Positions 15,730-24,017 of a stretch of DNA of 64,000 bases are shown piece by piece; the stretch's first letter is position 1; each line of letters begins with the position of its first letter. Under the pieces are notes generated by a model. That model saw only the letters and a list, made by a program, of their open reading frames with translations, did no database searches and was not told the origin of the DNA. Made by a program: the position numbers and the translations under genes. Origin of the DNA: Paenibacillus sp. CF384 (lineage in GTDB: Bacteria; Bacillota; Bacilli; Paenibacillales; Paenibacillaceae); the NCBI RefSeq assembly GCF_900106745.1, contig NZ_FNNV01000001.1, positions 1 through 64,000 on the forward strand. Direction: 5' to 3'.

Positions 15730-16878
15730 TTATGTTCTTGATTTCACGTAACTCAATCGTCGTAACAGTTTCTCTGCGGGGCCGGCATAGTTTGCGCGCT
15801 GCATGAACATGGCAAGTAGAATCGAAATGATCCAAGTCAGCCAAGCGACGAGGTCGCTGCTTAGTTGATTCGCGACAGCTCCCAGACCACCTACTCCTTC
15901 GGTAAATACGATAAAGAATACGATAGATTGGAATATGTAAAAGGTTAACGATCGCTGCCCAAGTGCTGCGATTGCCATTGTCAGCTTGCTGCGTATTACG
16001 CTGGGGTACACACAAATCAATCCGATGAGAGCTGCCCAGCCCACTCCTCCGGCATAGCCGGTTATGTTATGGAGGGAGCCTGCAACTGCTCTTGCTAAGT
16101 ACGAGGGAGACTCCCACACTAAGGAAGACATAAGAGCCAGCGGAATGCCGCCAAGTGTCGACAACGCAAGACCAACTGCTGCAGACCACATCAGTAGTTT
16201 ACGGTGCTGCTCCGGATGATCGAGCAGCATCTTTCTACCTGCCCAGATGCCAAAAGCCATTGCTGGGATTACTTGATGCAATAGAATCACGCTGTAGAAT
16301 GCCCAGGTAAAAGCTCTGGTCAGCATGGCTTCGAGGATGCCCGCTGAAGCAACGACTTGTGAAGTGGGTTGGGCTTGATTCCAGTCATATTCGCCGCGAG
16401 TGATCTCAGAGCCAAGAATAGTTGCCAATAAAAGAGTGGTCGCGGCAATCCATACCAACTTCTTGTTGGATAGACGGAGGAACCAGCAGAAGAGGATCAT
16501 GGCCATGCCATATAGCCCGATTGTGAAGTCTACTAGCGATAAAGCGTGAACAAAACCAAATAGCAGCAGCCACCAGCCGCGCCTGCGAAACAGCTTACGA
16601 ATAAAAGGCCATTCATGTTCTTTCGTTTCTTGGGCGCGTAATAATTGAACCATTCCGTAGCCAAACAGAAGAAAAAACACAGGAAATGCCCTTCCATCCA
16701 CGAAGATCTGCCGCAGAAATACGATCAATTGATTTAAGAGCGTAGCTTCGTTGTTCAATAGATTCTGATTCGCATGAGCCAAGGCAATGAGCAGCAGCAT
16801 CACACCTCTGACTAGATCAGGTGCAAGCTTGCGCTTGCTGAAAGAAGGTGGCTGGTAATCTTTACTATGATTAATCAT
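15730..16878 (-). CDS. DUF418 domain-containing membrane protein
   Basis: The 382-residue protein has ten or so hydrophobic helices and family landmarks: LAPDLVRGVMLLLIALAHAN near the N-terminus, FPVFFLLFGYG, RRRGWWLLLFGFVHAL, and the C-terminal GQRSLTFYIFQSIV. This is the DUF418 family (YeiB-like), related to acyltransferase-3 membrane proteins, whose reaction is unproven. ATG 16878 has AGAGGAAG upstream on the minus strand. It is monocistronic, convergent with VanW and divergent from the methyltransferase. Acyl transfer to a surface molecule is a family-level hypothesis. Confidence 0.9.
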   Translation of the reverse strand: MINHSKDYQPPSFSKRKLAPDLVRGVMLLLIALAHANQNLLNNEATLLNQLIVFLRQIFVDGRAFPVFFLLFGYGMVQLLRAQETKEHEWPFIRKLFRRRGWWLLLFGFVHALSLVDFTIGLYGMAMILFCWFLRLSNKKLVWIAATTLLLATILGSEITRGEYDWNQAQPTSQVVASAGILEAMLTRAFTWAFYSVILLHQVIPAMAFGIWAGRKMLLDHPEQHRKLLMWSAAVGLALSTLGGIPLALMSSLVWESPSYLARAVAGSLHNITGYAGGVGWAALIGLICVYPSVIRSKLTMAIAALGQRSLTFYIFQSIVFFIVFTEGVGGLGAVANQLSSDLVAWLTWIISILLAMFMQRANYAGPAEKLLRRLSYVKSRT

Positions 16879-17024
16879 TAGGCGATCTTCCTCTTGTTAA
16901 GGATAATGAAACGTCAACATGTATACGTATAGATATGCAGTATCGATTCAATGAAAAGGCTTCGAACCGGTCCAAGAGGTCTTACTCCGTCAAAATACAA
17001 GGATTGGAGAGTGGAATTCGAACC

Positions 17025-17825
17025 ATGACTGATTATACAGAAAGTAACCGCTCACATTGGAACGCACGCACTGCTGTCAATGCGGTGAGATACGATATCG
17101 AGGGATTCAAAGCAGGTAAAACCTCCTTAGGTCCAATTGAACTCGAGGAGCTAGGCGACGTGTCAGGGAAGTCGTTGCTGCATCTACAATGTCATTTTGG
17201 TTTGGATACGCTATCTTGGGCACGTCTTGGCGCGCAGGTTACCGGGGTGGATTTCTCCGAGGATGCGATCTCACTCGCAGAGCGATTAACTGTGGAGACT
17301 GGGCTTGATGCACGTTTTCTCTGCACGGACATCTACGAGCTTCCTCTAGTACTAGACGAACAATTCGATATTGTATATACATCTGGTGGCGTATTGTTTT
17401 GGCTTGCCGATCTGGATAAGTGGGCGAAGATCGTAGCTCGGTTTCTTAAACCGGGCGGCGTCTTCTACCTGCAGGAGGAACATCCCTTTGTCAATGTTTA
17501 TGATGACTCCCCCCATGTGATGGATTTACGTACTAAGTATCCTTACTTTCATACGGAGCAACCCATTCAAATCGAGGGTCTCATGCCATATTCTGATCCG
17601 GTGGCCAACCAAAGGAGCGTTGAATTTGTCTGGAGCTTCAGTTTCAGCGATATACTGAACGCATTAATCGCAGCTGGACTGCGTTTGGATTATCTGCATG
17701 AGTTCTCTCACAGTTCGAATAAACGATTCCCCTTCATGTCGCAAGGCGGGGACGGGTGGTGGCGATGGAACGACTCCGACAACCATATTCCTCTCACATT
17801 CTCTCTGCAAGCTACCAAGGGATAA
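17025..17825 (+). CDS. Class I SAM-dependent methyltransferase
   Basis: The product contains the methyltransferase-11/25-like fold: motif I LLHLQCHFGLDTLSWARLGA, motif with VTGVDFSEDAI, and FLKPGGVFYLQEE. It transfers a methyl group from S-adenosylmethionine to an unknown substrate. ATG 17025 gives 266 residues starting MTDYTESNRSHWNA, the usual start for such proteins; an in-frame ATG at 16935 would add a 30-residue tail that does not look conserved. The ribosome binding site is weak (GGAGAGTGGA). It is a single gene, 80 nt ahead of an SDR. Confidence 0.85.
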   Translation: MTDYTESNRSHWNARTAVNAVRYDIEGFKAGKTSLGPIELEELGDVSGKSLLHLQCHFGLDTLSWARLGAQVTGVDFSEDAISLAERLTVETGLDARFLCTDIYELPLVLDEQFDIVYTSGGVLFWLADLDKWAKIVARFLKPGGVFYLQEEHPFVNVYDDSPHVMDLRTKYPYFHTEQPIQIEGLMPYSDPVANQRSVEFVWSFSFSDILNALIAAGLRLDYLHEFSHSSNKRFPFMSQGGDGWWRWNDSDNHIPLTFSLQATKG

Positions 17826-17905
17826 TGGAGATTCAATGAATAATCAAGGAAGTTCTTAACAATATTATAGGTTGCAGGCAAGAACGACTACAGGAGGGGA
17901 ATGAA

Positions 17906-18688
17906 ATAAATAACCAAGCATCAAGGGGTATACTTGAGAATAAGGTTGTGCTTATCACTGGTACAGGTGGCGGCATGGGGCGCGTAGCTGCGATGGTTTT
18001 TGCGCGAGAAGGGGCAAAAGTGGTCGGATGCGATATCCAGGCGGAAGCCAATAACGAGACGGTCGAGATGGTACGTCAAGCCGGCGGTGAGATGACGGGG
18101 ATCGCACCGATCAATCTCACTGATCCTGAACAAGTGCAGCGCCTCGTCGAGGAGGCCGTGGCCGCATATGGCGGGCTCGACGTCGTCTACAACAACGCGG
18201 CCATGCAGCGTTTCGGGCCGATGCCTGAGTTCTCAATCGAAGATTGGCGAACGACCATAACCGGCGAGCTTGACATCCCGTTCTTCGTATCCAAGTACGC
18301 ATGGCCGCATTTGGTCCAGCGTGGCGGCGGCGTCATCATTAATGTAGGTTCCGTTGCCGGAATGATCGCCGGTGAGACTCCTCCGATGGTTGCGCATTGT
18401 GCAGCGAAAGCAGGCGTCATCGGTTTGACACGGCAGCTCGCGCTTGAAGGCGCAAAGCATGGAATCCGCGCAGTAACCATTAGCTCCGGGCCTGTCTTGA
18501 CCCCAGCAAGTGATCGGGACCTTGGTGACAACCAAGCAGCTCGCGACGCCATTACGAGCAAGACGCTCCTGAAGCGCTTCGGTCAACCTGAGGAGATCGT
18601 CGAGCTCGCGGCTTTTCTCGCGTCTGACCGAGCGGCTTACATAACCGGTGCCAATTACGCGGTCGACGGCGGCGCGTCCGCTTGGTGA
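17906..18688 (+). CDS. SDR family oxidoreductase, apparent ATA start
   Basis: Classical SDR with the cofactor motif TGTGGGMG, NNAAM, and YxxxK-like segment where the expected Tyr appears replaced: the catalytic segment reads MVAHCAAKAG, so His takes the Tyr position. That points to an altered or inactive enzyme. The only standard in-frame start, GTG 17948, would remove the first beta strand (NKVVLITG) and has no ribosome binding site. Upstream, AGGAGGGG (17892-17899) sits six nt before ATA 17906, giving MNNQASRGILENKVV. An ATG at 17901 is out of frame and hits a stop at once. Either ATA is used or a one-base deletion damaged the start. Confidence 0.78.
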   Translation: MNNQASRGILENKVVLITGTGGGMGRVAAMVFAREGAKVVGCDIQAEANNETVEMVRQAGGEMTGIAPINLTDPEQVQRLVEEAVAAYGGLDVVYNNAAMQRFGPMPEFSIEDWRTTITGELDIPFFVSKYAWPHLVQRGGGVIINVGSVAGMIAGETPPMVAHCAAKAGVIGLTRQLALEGAKHGIRAVTISSGPVLTPASDRDLGDNQAARDAITSKTLLKRFGQPEEIVELAAFLASDRAAYITGANYAVDGGASAW

Positions 18689-18718
18689 TTTAGCTGACCG
18701 TGCCTATATTTCAAATCT

Positions 18719-18755
18719 AGAGGGCTGCCGGCGGGCAGCCCTCTGCCATGTTTTC
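18719..18755 (+). terminator. Terminator after the SDR gene
   Basis: A 11-bp stem (AGAGGGCTGCC with its complement) with a 4-nt loop. The T tract is weak (TTTTC after a 6-nt gap). Confidence 0.75.
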
Positions 18756-18834
18756 TGCGAGATTGTTCATGCTGAATATCTCATTTGGAGTAAGATAGAG
18801 TAAGTGAACATCGGGTAGGAGTGGAGTGAGTGTT

Positions 18835-19749
18835 ATGGTGAAACCTCAATTGACGATTGAGACTATAATGGCGGCTGTCACACAAGAGATAGGCAGCCTT
18901 TCAGGGTGGGAGCGTGTATCGGAAGGAGAGGAGTCGCAGGCATTCGCAATTCGCTTCGGAGGCGGTGAATACATTCTTCGCATCAATCGATCAGCGGATG
19001 GCTTTCATAAAGATGCATTCTGTTACCGCCACTTCGCTTCAGCAGACCTGACAATTCCGGAAATCGTCTCAATCGGTACACTCGCTGACGACTATGCATA
19101 CTGCATCTCCCGGCGCGCTCCCGGCGTTACTTTGCAGGACATGAATGTTTCTGATCGTGCGGCTGCGACGGAGTCTGTCATGCACGTCATCGAAGCAATG
19201 GCGAGAACGGATATTACCGATACCGAAGGTTATGGTCCGTTTAATGCACAAGGCATCGGTTATTTCGGAAATTGGCATGATTTCATTATGAGCATTACGG
19301 ATGAGAGCCGTTATGATTGGGATGCAATTAGGCTATTTCTTTGTGATTTCAGAATCGATTCCTATTTGCAAGTGATAACAGCTAATGCGCCGCATTGTCC
19401 AGAGGTTCGACAGCTGGTCCACGGTGACTTTGGATCAAACAACTTGCTTACGAATAACGGTCTAATCACCGGTGTCATCGATTGGAGCGAAGCGATGTTT
19501 GGCGATCCGCTCTATGATATCGCTAACATCTTCTTCTGGCGTACTTGGCTCGATTGTATGGAGGTGCAAGCACAGCACATCGAGAAGAATCATCAAGACA
19601 TGATGCAGCAAGCCGAGCTTCTGCGCTGTTATCAATTGCGAATAGGGCTTGAAGTTATTTATTCCGGTGCGATGGATCGAGATGAAGAGGTTCTCGCGTG
19701 GGCGATGAAAAGATGTGACGAGATTATGTCGAATGCCCCAGGTGTATAA
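18835..19749 (+). CDS. Aminoglycoside phosphotransferase, hygromycin B 4-O-kinase-like
   Basis: The 304-residue product resembles the plasmid-borne hygromycin B phosphotransferase APH(4)-Ia along its length: SEGEES.AF, ADGF.KD...YRHFASA, CISRRA.GVTLQD, GPF..QGIG, CPEVR.LVH.DFGSNN, and VIDWSEAMFGD...ANIFFWR. These stretches, from memory of that protein, are nearly identical. The catalytic loop HGDFGSNN begins at residue 196. It should use ATP to phosphorylate an aminocyclitol. ATG 18835 has GGAG eight nt upstream; GTG 18826 is an alternative. It is a single gene with its own terminator. Whether it confers resistance is untested. Confidence 0.88.
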   Translation: MVKPQLTIETIMAAVTQEIGSLSGWERVSEGEESQAFAIRFGGGEYILRINRSADGFHKDAFCYRHFASADLTIPEIVSIGTLADDYAYCISRRAPGVTLQDMNVSDRAAATESVMHVIEAMARTDITDTEGYGPFNAQGIGYFGNWHDFIMSITDESRYDWDAIRLFLCDFRIDSYLQVITANAPHCPEVRQLVHGDFGSNNLLTNNGLITGVIDWSEAMFGDPLYDIANIFFWRTWLDCMEVQAQHIEKNHQDMMQQAELLRCYQLRIGLEVIYSGAMDRDEEVLAWAMKRCDEIMSNAPGV

Positions 19750-19782
19750 CAGATAGAGCACCGCAATCCGATTGAACTGACA

Positions 19783-19838
19783 AAGCTCCTCACAAAGCAA
19801 TCAGGCCGAACAACCTGCTGCTCCTTGAGGAGCTTTTT
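19783..19838 (+). terminator. Terminator after the hph-like gene
   Basis: AAGCTCCTCA and TGAGGAGCTT form the outer stem around an internal AGCA..CAGG/CCTG..TGCT helix, followed by T5. Confidence 0.85.
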
Positions 19839-19870
19839 CGCGTCCTCTGATCTTACATCATAGACTCAGA

Positions 19871-19926
19871 CTATCAAAACGATAGATATGACCCCATTGA
19901 TCTATGGAACAGCATCACGCTATAGT
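19871..19926 (+). promoter_or_regulatory. lysR promoter with candidate autoregulatory sites
   Basis: TTGATC (19897-19902) and TATAGT (19921-19926) are 18 bp apart. Upstream lies a perfect inverted repeat CTATC-aaaac-GATAG (19871-19885), and GATCTAT (19899-19905) overlaps the -35. The same GATCTAT motif recurs downstream of lysR, suggesting both are LysR sites. Confidence 0.6.
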
Positions 19927-20002
19927 GAGTTCACAGTGATTCATAACCGTCGGTACGATGCGGAATAGTAAATACGAATATGCAGAAAGAAGGCCGATTC
20001 TA

Positions 20003-20929
20003 ATGGAGTTAAGACAGTTGGAATACTTTATGGCTACATGCGAGGAATTGCACTTTACCAAAGCATCCGTCAAGCTGGGGATCACCCAGCCTTCCCTAAG
20101 TCATCAAATCAAAGCACTCGAGGACGAGATTGGCGTCCCGTTATTCGACCGAATCGGCAAGAAAATTGCGATCACCGATGCCGGGATGATTCTGTATAAG
20201 CAAAGCAAGCTGGCATTCGGCAATCTAGCCAACGCCAAAGATCAAATTCAAGAACTGCAGCAAATCGAACGAGGCACGTTATCCATCGGCGCACTGCCGG
20301 GCGAGCTAAACCAATTAGTCTCGAACTTATTGCTTGATTTCCATCGCGAATATCCCAAGGTCCGACTCAAAATCTTCGGCGTGGAAGATGTGGTAAACCG
20401 CATCTTGCAGAACGAACTGGATTTGGCTATTACGATTCTGCCGGTCGAGGACGAACGCGTGCAAGCGATTCCCCTGTACAGCGAGAAATTTTATTTTGTT
20501 GCAACAGCGCAGCATCCTTATGCGGGCCGTACGGCAATTGATTTTGACGAAATCCTGAATGTGCCGATCGTGATGTTTCCGGAAACCCATCGATGCCGCC
20601 AGCTCGTTGATATGACTTGCTCCATTGCTGGTCTGAAACTGAATCCTTTAATTGAAACGACAACCATTGAATCGTTATTCGGACTTGTTCGATCAGGTGC
20701 GGGGGGCACGGTTTTATCGAAAACGCTGCTTGAAATGTACAACTACGATGATTTACTCCCTATTCCGGTTCAGAAACCTACGTTGTGCAGAGAAGTAGGA
20801 GTGGTGTATCTCCGCGATAAATACATGGGGAAAGCTGCACGTGGATTTATTGATCTGTTGACTTCGCATATCAAGAGTCTTAAGCAAGACAAGGTAATGG
20901 AAGGCTGTGACGTTGAAGAAACATCATAG
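20003..20929 (+). CDS. LysR family transcriptional regulator
   Basis: The 308-residue product has the LysR N-terminal helix-turn-helix (MELRQLEYFMATCEELHFTKASVKLGITQPSLSHQIKALE) and the C-terminal periplasmic-binding-protein-like effector domain. ATG 20003 was selected since AAGAAGG lies about nine nt upstream and the family begins here. It lies 112 nt ahead of a TDT-family permease, and both promoters share a GATCTAT motif, so it most likely regulates itself and activates the permease unit. The co-inducer is unknown. Confidence 0.93.
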   Translation: MELRQLEYFMATCEELHFTKASVKLGITQPSLSHQIKALEDEIGVPLFDRIGKKIAITDAGMILYKQSKLAFGNLANAKDQIQELQQIERGTLSIGALPGELNQLVSNLLLDFHREYPKVRLKIFGVEDVVNRILQNELDLAITILPVEDERVQAIPLYSEKFYFVATAQHPYAGRTAIDFDEILNVPIVMFPETHRCRQLVDMTCSIAGLKLNPLIETTTIESLFGLVRSGAGGTVLSKTLLEMYNYDDLLPIPVQKPTLCREVGVVYLRDKYMGKAARGFIDLLTSHIKSLKQDKVMEGCDVEETS

Positions 20930-20933
20930 TTTA

Positions 20934-20991
20934 GATCTATCATTATCATAGAAACATCGATATTGATCTATCATTTCGATTTTCATACAAT
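20934..20991 (+). promoter_or_regulatory. Permease promoter with LysR-type sites
   Basis: TTGATC (20963-20968) and TACAAT (20986-20991) are 17 bp apart. GATCTATCATT occurs twice (20934 and 20965, 31 bp apart), and TCTAT-cattatc-ATAGA (20936-20952) is a palindrome just upstream of the -35, the classical place for a LysR activator. Confidence 0.65.
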
Positions 20992-21041
20992 GAGGCGACA
21001 GGATAGCTAGTCACATTATATGAAGGAAGTGATGATCACTC

Positions 21042-22025
21042 ATGCAAACCATGACTGACGTACCGCTGCATAAAGGCATCGGTTCCATTCAATTTTTACC
21101 AGTTAGTTTATTCGCGTCAGTTATGGGCATTTCAGGTCTGTCATTGGCTTGGAGACAAGCAAGTAAACTATTCGGAAGTTCTCCGGTAATTGCGGATAGC
21201 ATTGGCATTCTCGCTGTTCTCATATTTATCGCGATAAGCGCGGGTTTTCTCTCGAAATGGATCTTATATCCGCATAAGGTCAAAGCTGAATTCTTACATC
21301 CGATCACCGGAAATTTCTTCGGAACGATCACGATTTCGATGTTATTGCTGTCGTCCATTATTGGTGCCTATAGTGAACCAGCCGGGCAAGTTGTCTGGAT
21401 CATCGGAACCATCCTGACGTTGGCGTTTTGCTTTATCATCGTTACTCGCTTGTTGAACGGGAATCTCGATCCGGGTCATGTAGTTCCTCCTTGGTTGATT
21501 CCGGGAGTAGGTACCCTTGATATTGCAGTAGCCGGCGGTACGATGCCATTCCCTTGGGCGAATGAAATCAATCTGTTGTCCCTTGCGGTCGGCGCTATAG
21601 TTGCACTAATCTTCTTGACCATGATTTTATCCAGATTGATTCATCATGCTCCGCTGCCGGCAGGGTTAGTACCTTCCATGATGATTATGATTGCACCGTT
21701 TGAAGTCGGATTTCTGGGTTATACAAACATGCAGCAGAAGGTTGACTCGTTTGCCTCTATATTGTTTTACTTTGGTCTGTTCTTATTCATTGTCTTATTC
21801 TTCAAAGTGTTTCGAAAGTCGAACCCGTTCAGCGCTTCTTGGTGGGCAATAAGCTTTCCGATAGCCGCTCTGAGCAATGCGGCGCTGGAATACGCGAATT
21901 TTGTGGATTCCTGGCTGTTAGTTGGCATTTCCGCGGTTGTTTTGGCATTTCTAAGCATCGTGTTGGCCGTTCTCTTGGTTCGAACGTTGATTTTGTTATT
22001 TAGTGGGAATCTGCTTAAGGGTTAA
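21042..22025 (+). CDS. TDT/SLAC1 family anion or C4-dicarboxylate permease
   Basis: The 327-residue product is highly hydrophobic with about ten helices and carries segments typical of the tellurite-resistance/dicarboxylate transporter family (TehA, SLAC1): FLPVSLFASVMGISGLSLAW at the start, FGTITISMLLLSSIIG, and VPPWLIPGVGTLDIAVAG. Members export or channel small anions or carry C4-dicarboxylates. It starts at ATG 21042 with GGAAG upstream and heads a likely four-gene unit controlled by the preceding LysR protein. The substrate is not determined. Confidence 0.88.
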   Translation: MQTMTDVPLHKGIGSIQFLPVSLFASVMGISGLSLAWRQASKLFGSSPVIADSIGILAVLIFIAISAGFLSKWILYPHKVKAEFLHPITGNFFGTITISMLLLSSIIGAYSEPAGQVVWIIGTILTLAFCFIIVTRLLNGNLDPGHVVPPWLIPGVGTLDIAVAGGTMPFPWANEINLLSLAVGAIVALIFLTMILSRLIHHAPLPAGLVPSMMIMIAPFEVGFLGYTNMQQKVDSFASILFYFGLFLFIVLFFKVFRKSNPFSASWWAISFPIAALSNAALEYANFVDSWLLVGISAVVLAFLSIVLAVLLVRTLILLFSGNLLKG

Positions 22026-22057
22026 TTTCATTTCAAGATAGAAAGGACGAGATATCG

Positions 22058-22282
22058 ATGCTGTGGACTACACTTCAATATGACGTCGATTTTGATAATG
22101 CAATGCTCTTCGGTCAATATGTAATGGTCGTAACCGATAAGAAAGCCTCAGGTGGGGGATTATTAGAAGGGTATGATGAGCATCATGTCCGGATAAATGG
22201 CAAGTCGTATTCTCGCACGCAAGCTACGTTCATTCAGATGCCGCCTCCTGAGATGCAAATGGATTTTGCTGCAGAGTCTTGA
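22058..22282 (+). CDS. Small uncharacterised protein in the permease unit
   Basis: The 74-residue product is soluble and mildly acidic, with VVTDKKASGGGLLEGYDEHHVRINGKSY and a Met/Pro-rich end. AAAGGA lies about ten nt before ATG 22058. It is 32 nt after the permease gene and 42 nt before the next, so it is probably co-transcribed. I do not recognise a family. The G/Y/H composition and beta-rich look suggest a small domain, perhaps interacting with the permease; this is speculation. Confidence 0.65.
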   Translation: MLWTTLQYDVDFDNAMLFGQYVMVVTDKKASGGGLLEGYDEHHVRINGKSYSRTQATFIQMPPPEMQMDFAAES

Positions 22283-22324
22283 TGGATTGGCGATAAGCCG
22301 GCTTTGGAGAGGAGAAGAACAGAA

Positions 22325-23224
22325 ATGTCCTGGAATTTACTGAGATCCAGAGGATTTGTAGCTGCATATGCATTAGTCATTCTCATGTTGGCTTTGTCCG
22401 TGTGTCTGGGAGAACGGGATATACTCTTTCCGGAAATAGCGGGGATGGCCATGGGCGTCATGGTGTTCCCGGTACCGCACTGGATTAAGAAGCCGTTGCA
22501 CTTGTGGCTCTCCCCGACGTTAGGTGCCTTCATGGGTACGTTGATGAACGATTTGCCGCTATCGCCTCTGGTGAAAATTTGGTTAGGACTTATTATCATC
22601 GTTATATTGATGCACGTATTTCGCGTGAATTTTGGACCTACGATTCCTGCTGCATTGCTGCCGATTTTTCTGGGCCTTACTGATTATAGGTTTGCGATTT
22701 CAACGGCTGTCTTCACGTTTGTCGTGATGGCTGCTGCTTATATAGTGAGAAAACCGGAACTGAAGGCTAATGGACATAACGCGTTTCGTAAAAAGACGGA
22801 TACGGTACTCATAACCCTGATTTTAGCGTTATGGATTGGGGTGGCATTTGCTGCAAAGCTTGACATATTAGTCGTGCCGCCTGTTTTCGCTCTTATATTC
22901 GAGCAGTTTCATGTGAAGGATTTCACTTGGAAAATGATTCCTCAGCGTTTAGCGGTCTTAACGTTAACGGCGGCACTGGCTGTTACCGTATATCACTTGC
23001 TGGATGGCTCCATCATCTGGGTTGGGGTCATCAATGTACTTCTCACGTTCATTCTTTGTAAACTGTTCAAAGTGCCTGTACCGGTTGCGTTCGGGGTATC
23101 GTTGATGCCGCTTATTGTGCCTGCTTGGGGGTCATGGGGGTTCCCGGTTGGTGTCTTAGTCACAACAGGTACATTGATGTGTATTTCGGCAGCGTATCGT
23201 CAATTCAGAAGAAGAGCGAACTAG
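22325..23224 (+). CDS. Uncharacterised multi-pass membrane protein
   Basis: The 299-residue product has about eight to ten hydrophobic helices. A segment, PEIAGMAMGVMVFP then LSPTLGAFMGTL and FGPTIPAALLPI, loosely resembles the transmembrane domains of HPP-family proteins but without the HPP motif, so it is not assigned. ATG 22325 was chosen over TTG 22304 because GGAG precedes it at about ten nt. It is in a tight unit with the TDT permease and the DUF7002-like gene. Transport or channel function is a guess from its helices and context. Confidence 0.7.
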   Translation: MSWNLLRSRGFVAAYALVILMLALSVCLGERDILFPEIAGMAMGVMVFPVPHWIKKPLHLWLSPTLGAFMGTLMNDLPLSPLVKIWLGLIIIVILMHVFRVNFGPTIPAALLPIFLGLTDYRFAISTAVFTFVVMAAAYIVRKPELKANGHNAFRKKTDTVLITLILALWIGVAFAAKLDILVVPPVFALIFEQFHVKDFTWKMIPQRLAVLTLTAALAVTVYHLLDGSIIWVGVINVLLTFILCKLFKVPVPVAFGVSLMPLIVPAWGSWGFPVGVLVTTGTLMCISAAYRQFRRRAN

Positions 23225-23236
23225 GGGATCCAAGCG

Positions 23237-23935
23237 ATGAAGGACTCCATTGTGCGTAAAATAACGAATAGTTCCAAAAGAAAATCGTTGTATCATTTCA
23301 CGAGAGTCCGAAATTTGCCATCGATCGCTCATCTGAATGCATTGTATGCGCCGAACGAAGTTGATCCAACGCTTTCAGACGGACGTCGGATCGCGAGAAG
23401 AGAAATTCAATATCAGGGGCATCCTTTGGTAGCCAATGCTCATCTTCGAATTTCGGAGCAAATGATGGATCCCGGAACAACGCTGCATCAATTTTATCAT
23501 CATCTGGATCAGCATGTGTTCCTATGGCCGACGCAAAGAGATTGCCTGAAAATGCTGGAGATGTATTCGCGAAGAGAGCCGGATGAAGCTTTTGCCGTCC
23601 TTCAATTGGACGCCTATTCGCTCATTTATGACTACTACGATGCCGTAAAGCTGTCGAAGTACGATTCAGGGAGCTCGCCTCGATTCCCGCACCGTTGCTC
23701 CTATAGAAAAAGTTTGCGGATGTTTCTTCCAGTTGACCAATTTGAGAAGGTAAGCGCACATGATGTACCGACGAAACCTTCTGAAATTCGCGAGGTTCTT
23801 GTGGAAGATCAGGTAAGGAACCTGTCTCGTTATTTACAGGCTATATATGGCATTAATGCTTCGGACGTTAAGGTAAGCTGGGGGCAATATGCACGATCGT
23901 TCACGGAATTTACGAACGAAAGCCCGGATAGTTAA
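23237..23935 (+). CDS. DUF7002-like protein, possible ADP-ribosyltransferase fold
   Basis: The 232-residue product begins with basic residues, then YHFTRVRNLPSI at about residues 19-30, a signature like that of DarT/DUF4433 and other ADP-ribosyltransferase-fold proteins (Y-H-F-T, then N-L-x-S-I). Other conserved-looking sites are YDSGSSPRF and EVLVEDQV near the end, the latter possibly holding the catalytic Glu of the H-Y/F-E group. Fold assignment is by pattern only. It sits 12 nt after the membrane gene, so it is in the same unit. No antitoxin-like partner is visible. Confidence 0.6.
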   Translation: MKDSIVRKITNSSKRKSLYHFTRVRNLPSIAHLNALYAPNEVDPTLSDGRRIARREIQYQGHPLVANAHLRISEQMMDPGTTLHQFYHHLDQHVFLWPTQRDCLKMLEMYSRREPDEAFAVLQLDAYSLIYDYYDAVKLSKYDSGSSPRFPHRCSYRKSLRMFLPVDQFEKVSAHDVPTKPSEIREVLVEDQVRNLSRYLQAIYGINASDVKVSWGQYARSFTEFTNESPDS

Positions 23936-23963
23936 TGAAGTGTATAGATTAGCGAAACCAGAA

Positions 23964-23997
23964 ATGCTATTGTCTTCTTAGTAGAAAATAATAGCAT
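23964..23997. repeat. Inverted repeat ATGCTATT/AATAGCAT upstream of the GNAT gene
   Basis: Perfect 8-bp arms (23964-23971 and 23990-23997) surround an 18-nt loop in the gap before the GNAT gene. There is no T tract, so it could be an operator or a leader hairpin touching the ribosome binding site. Confidence 0.45.
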
Positions 23998-24017
23998 GAA
24001 GGTGGTGGCTGTTGACG

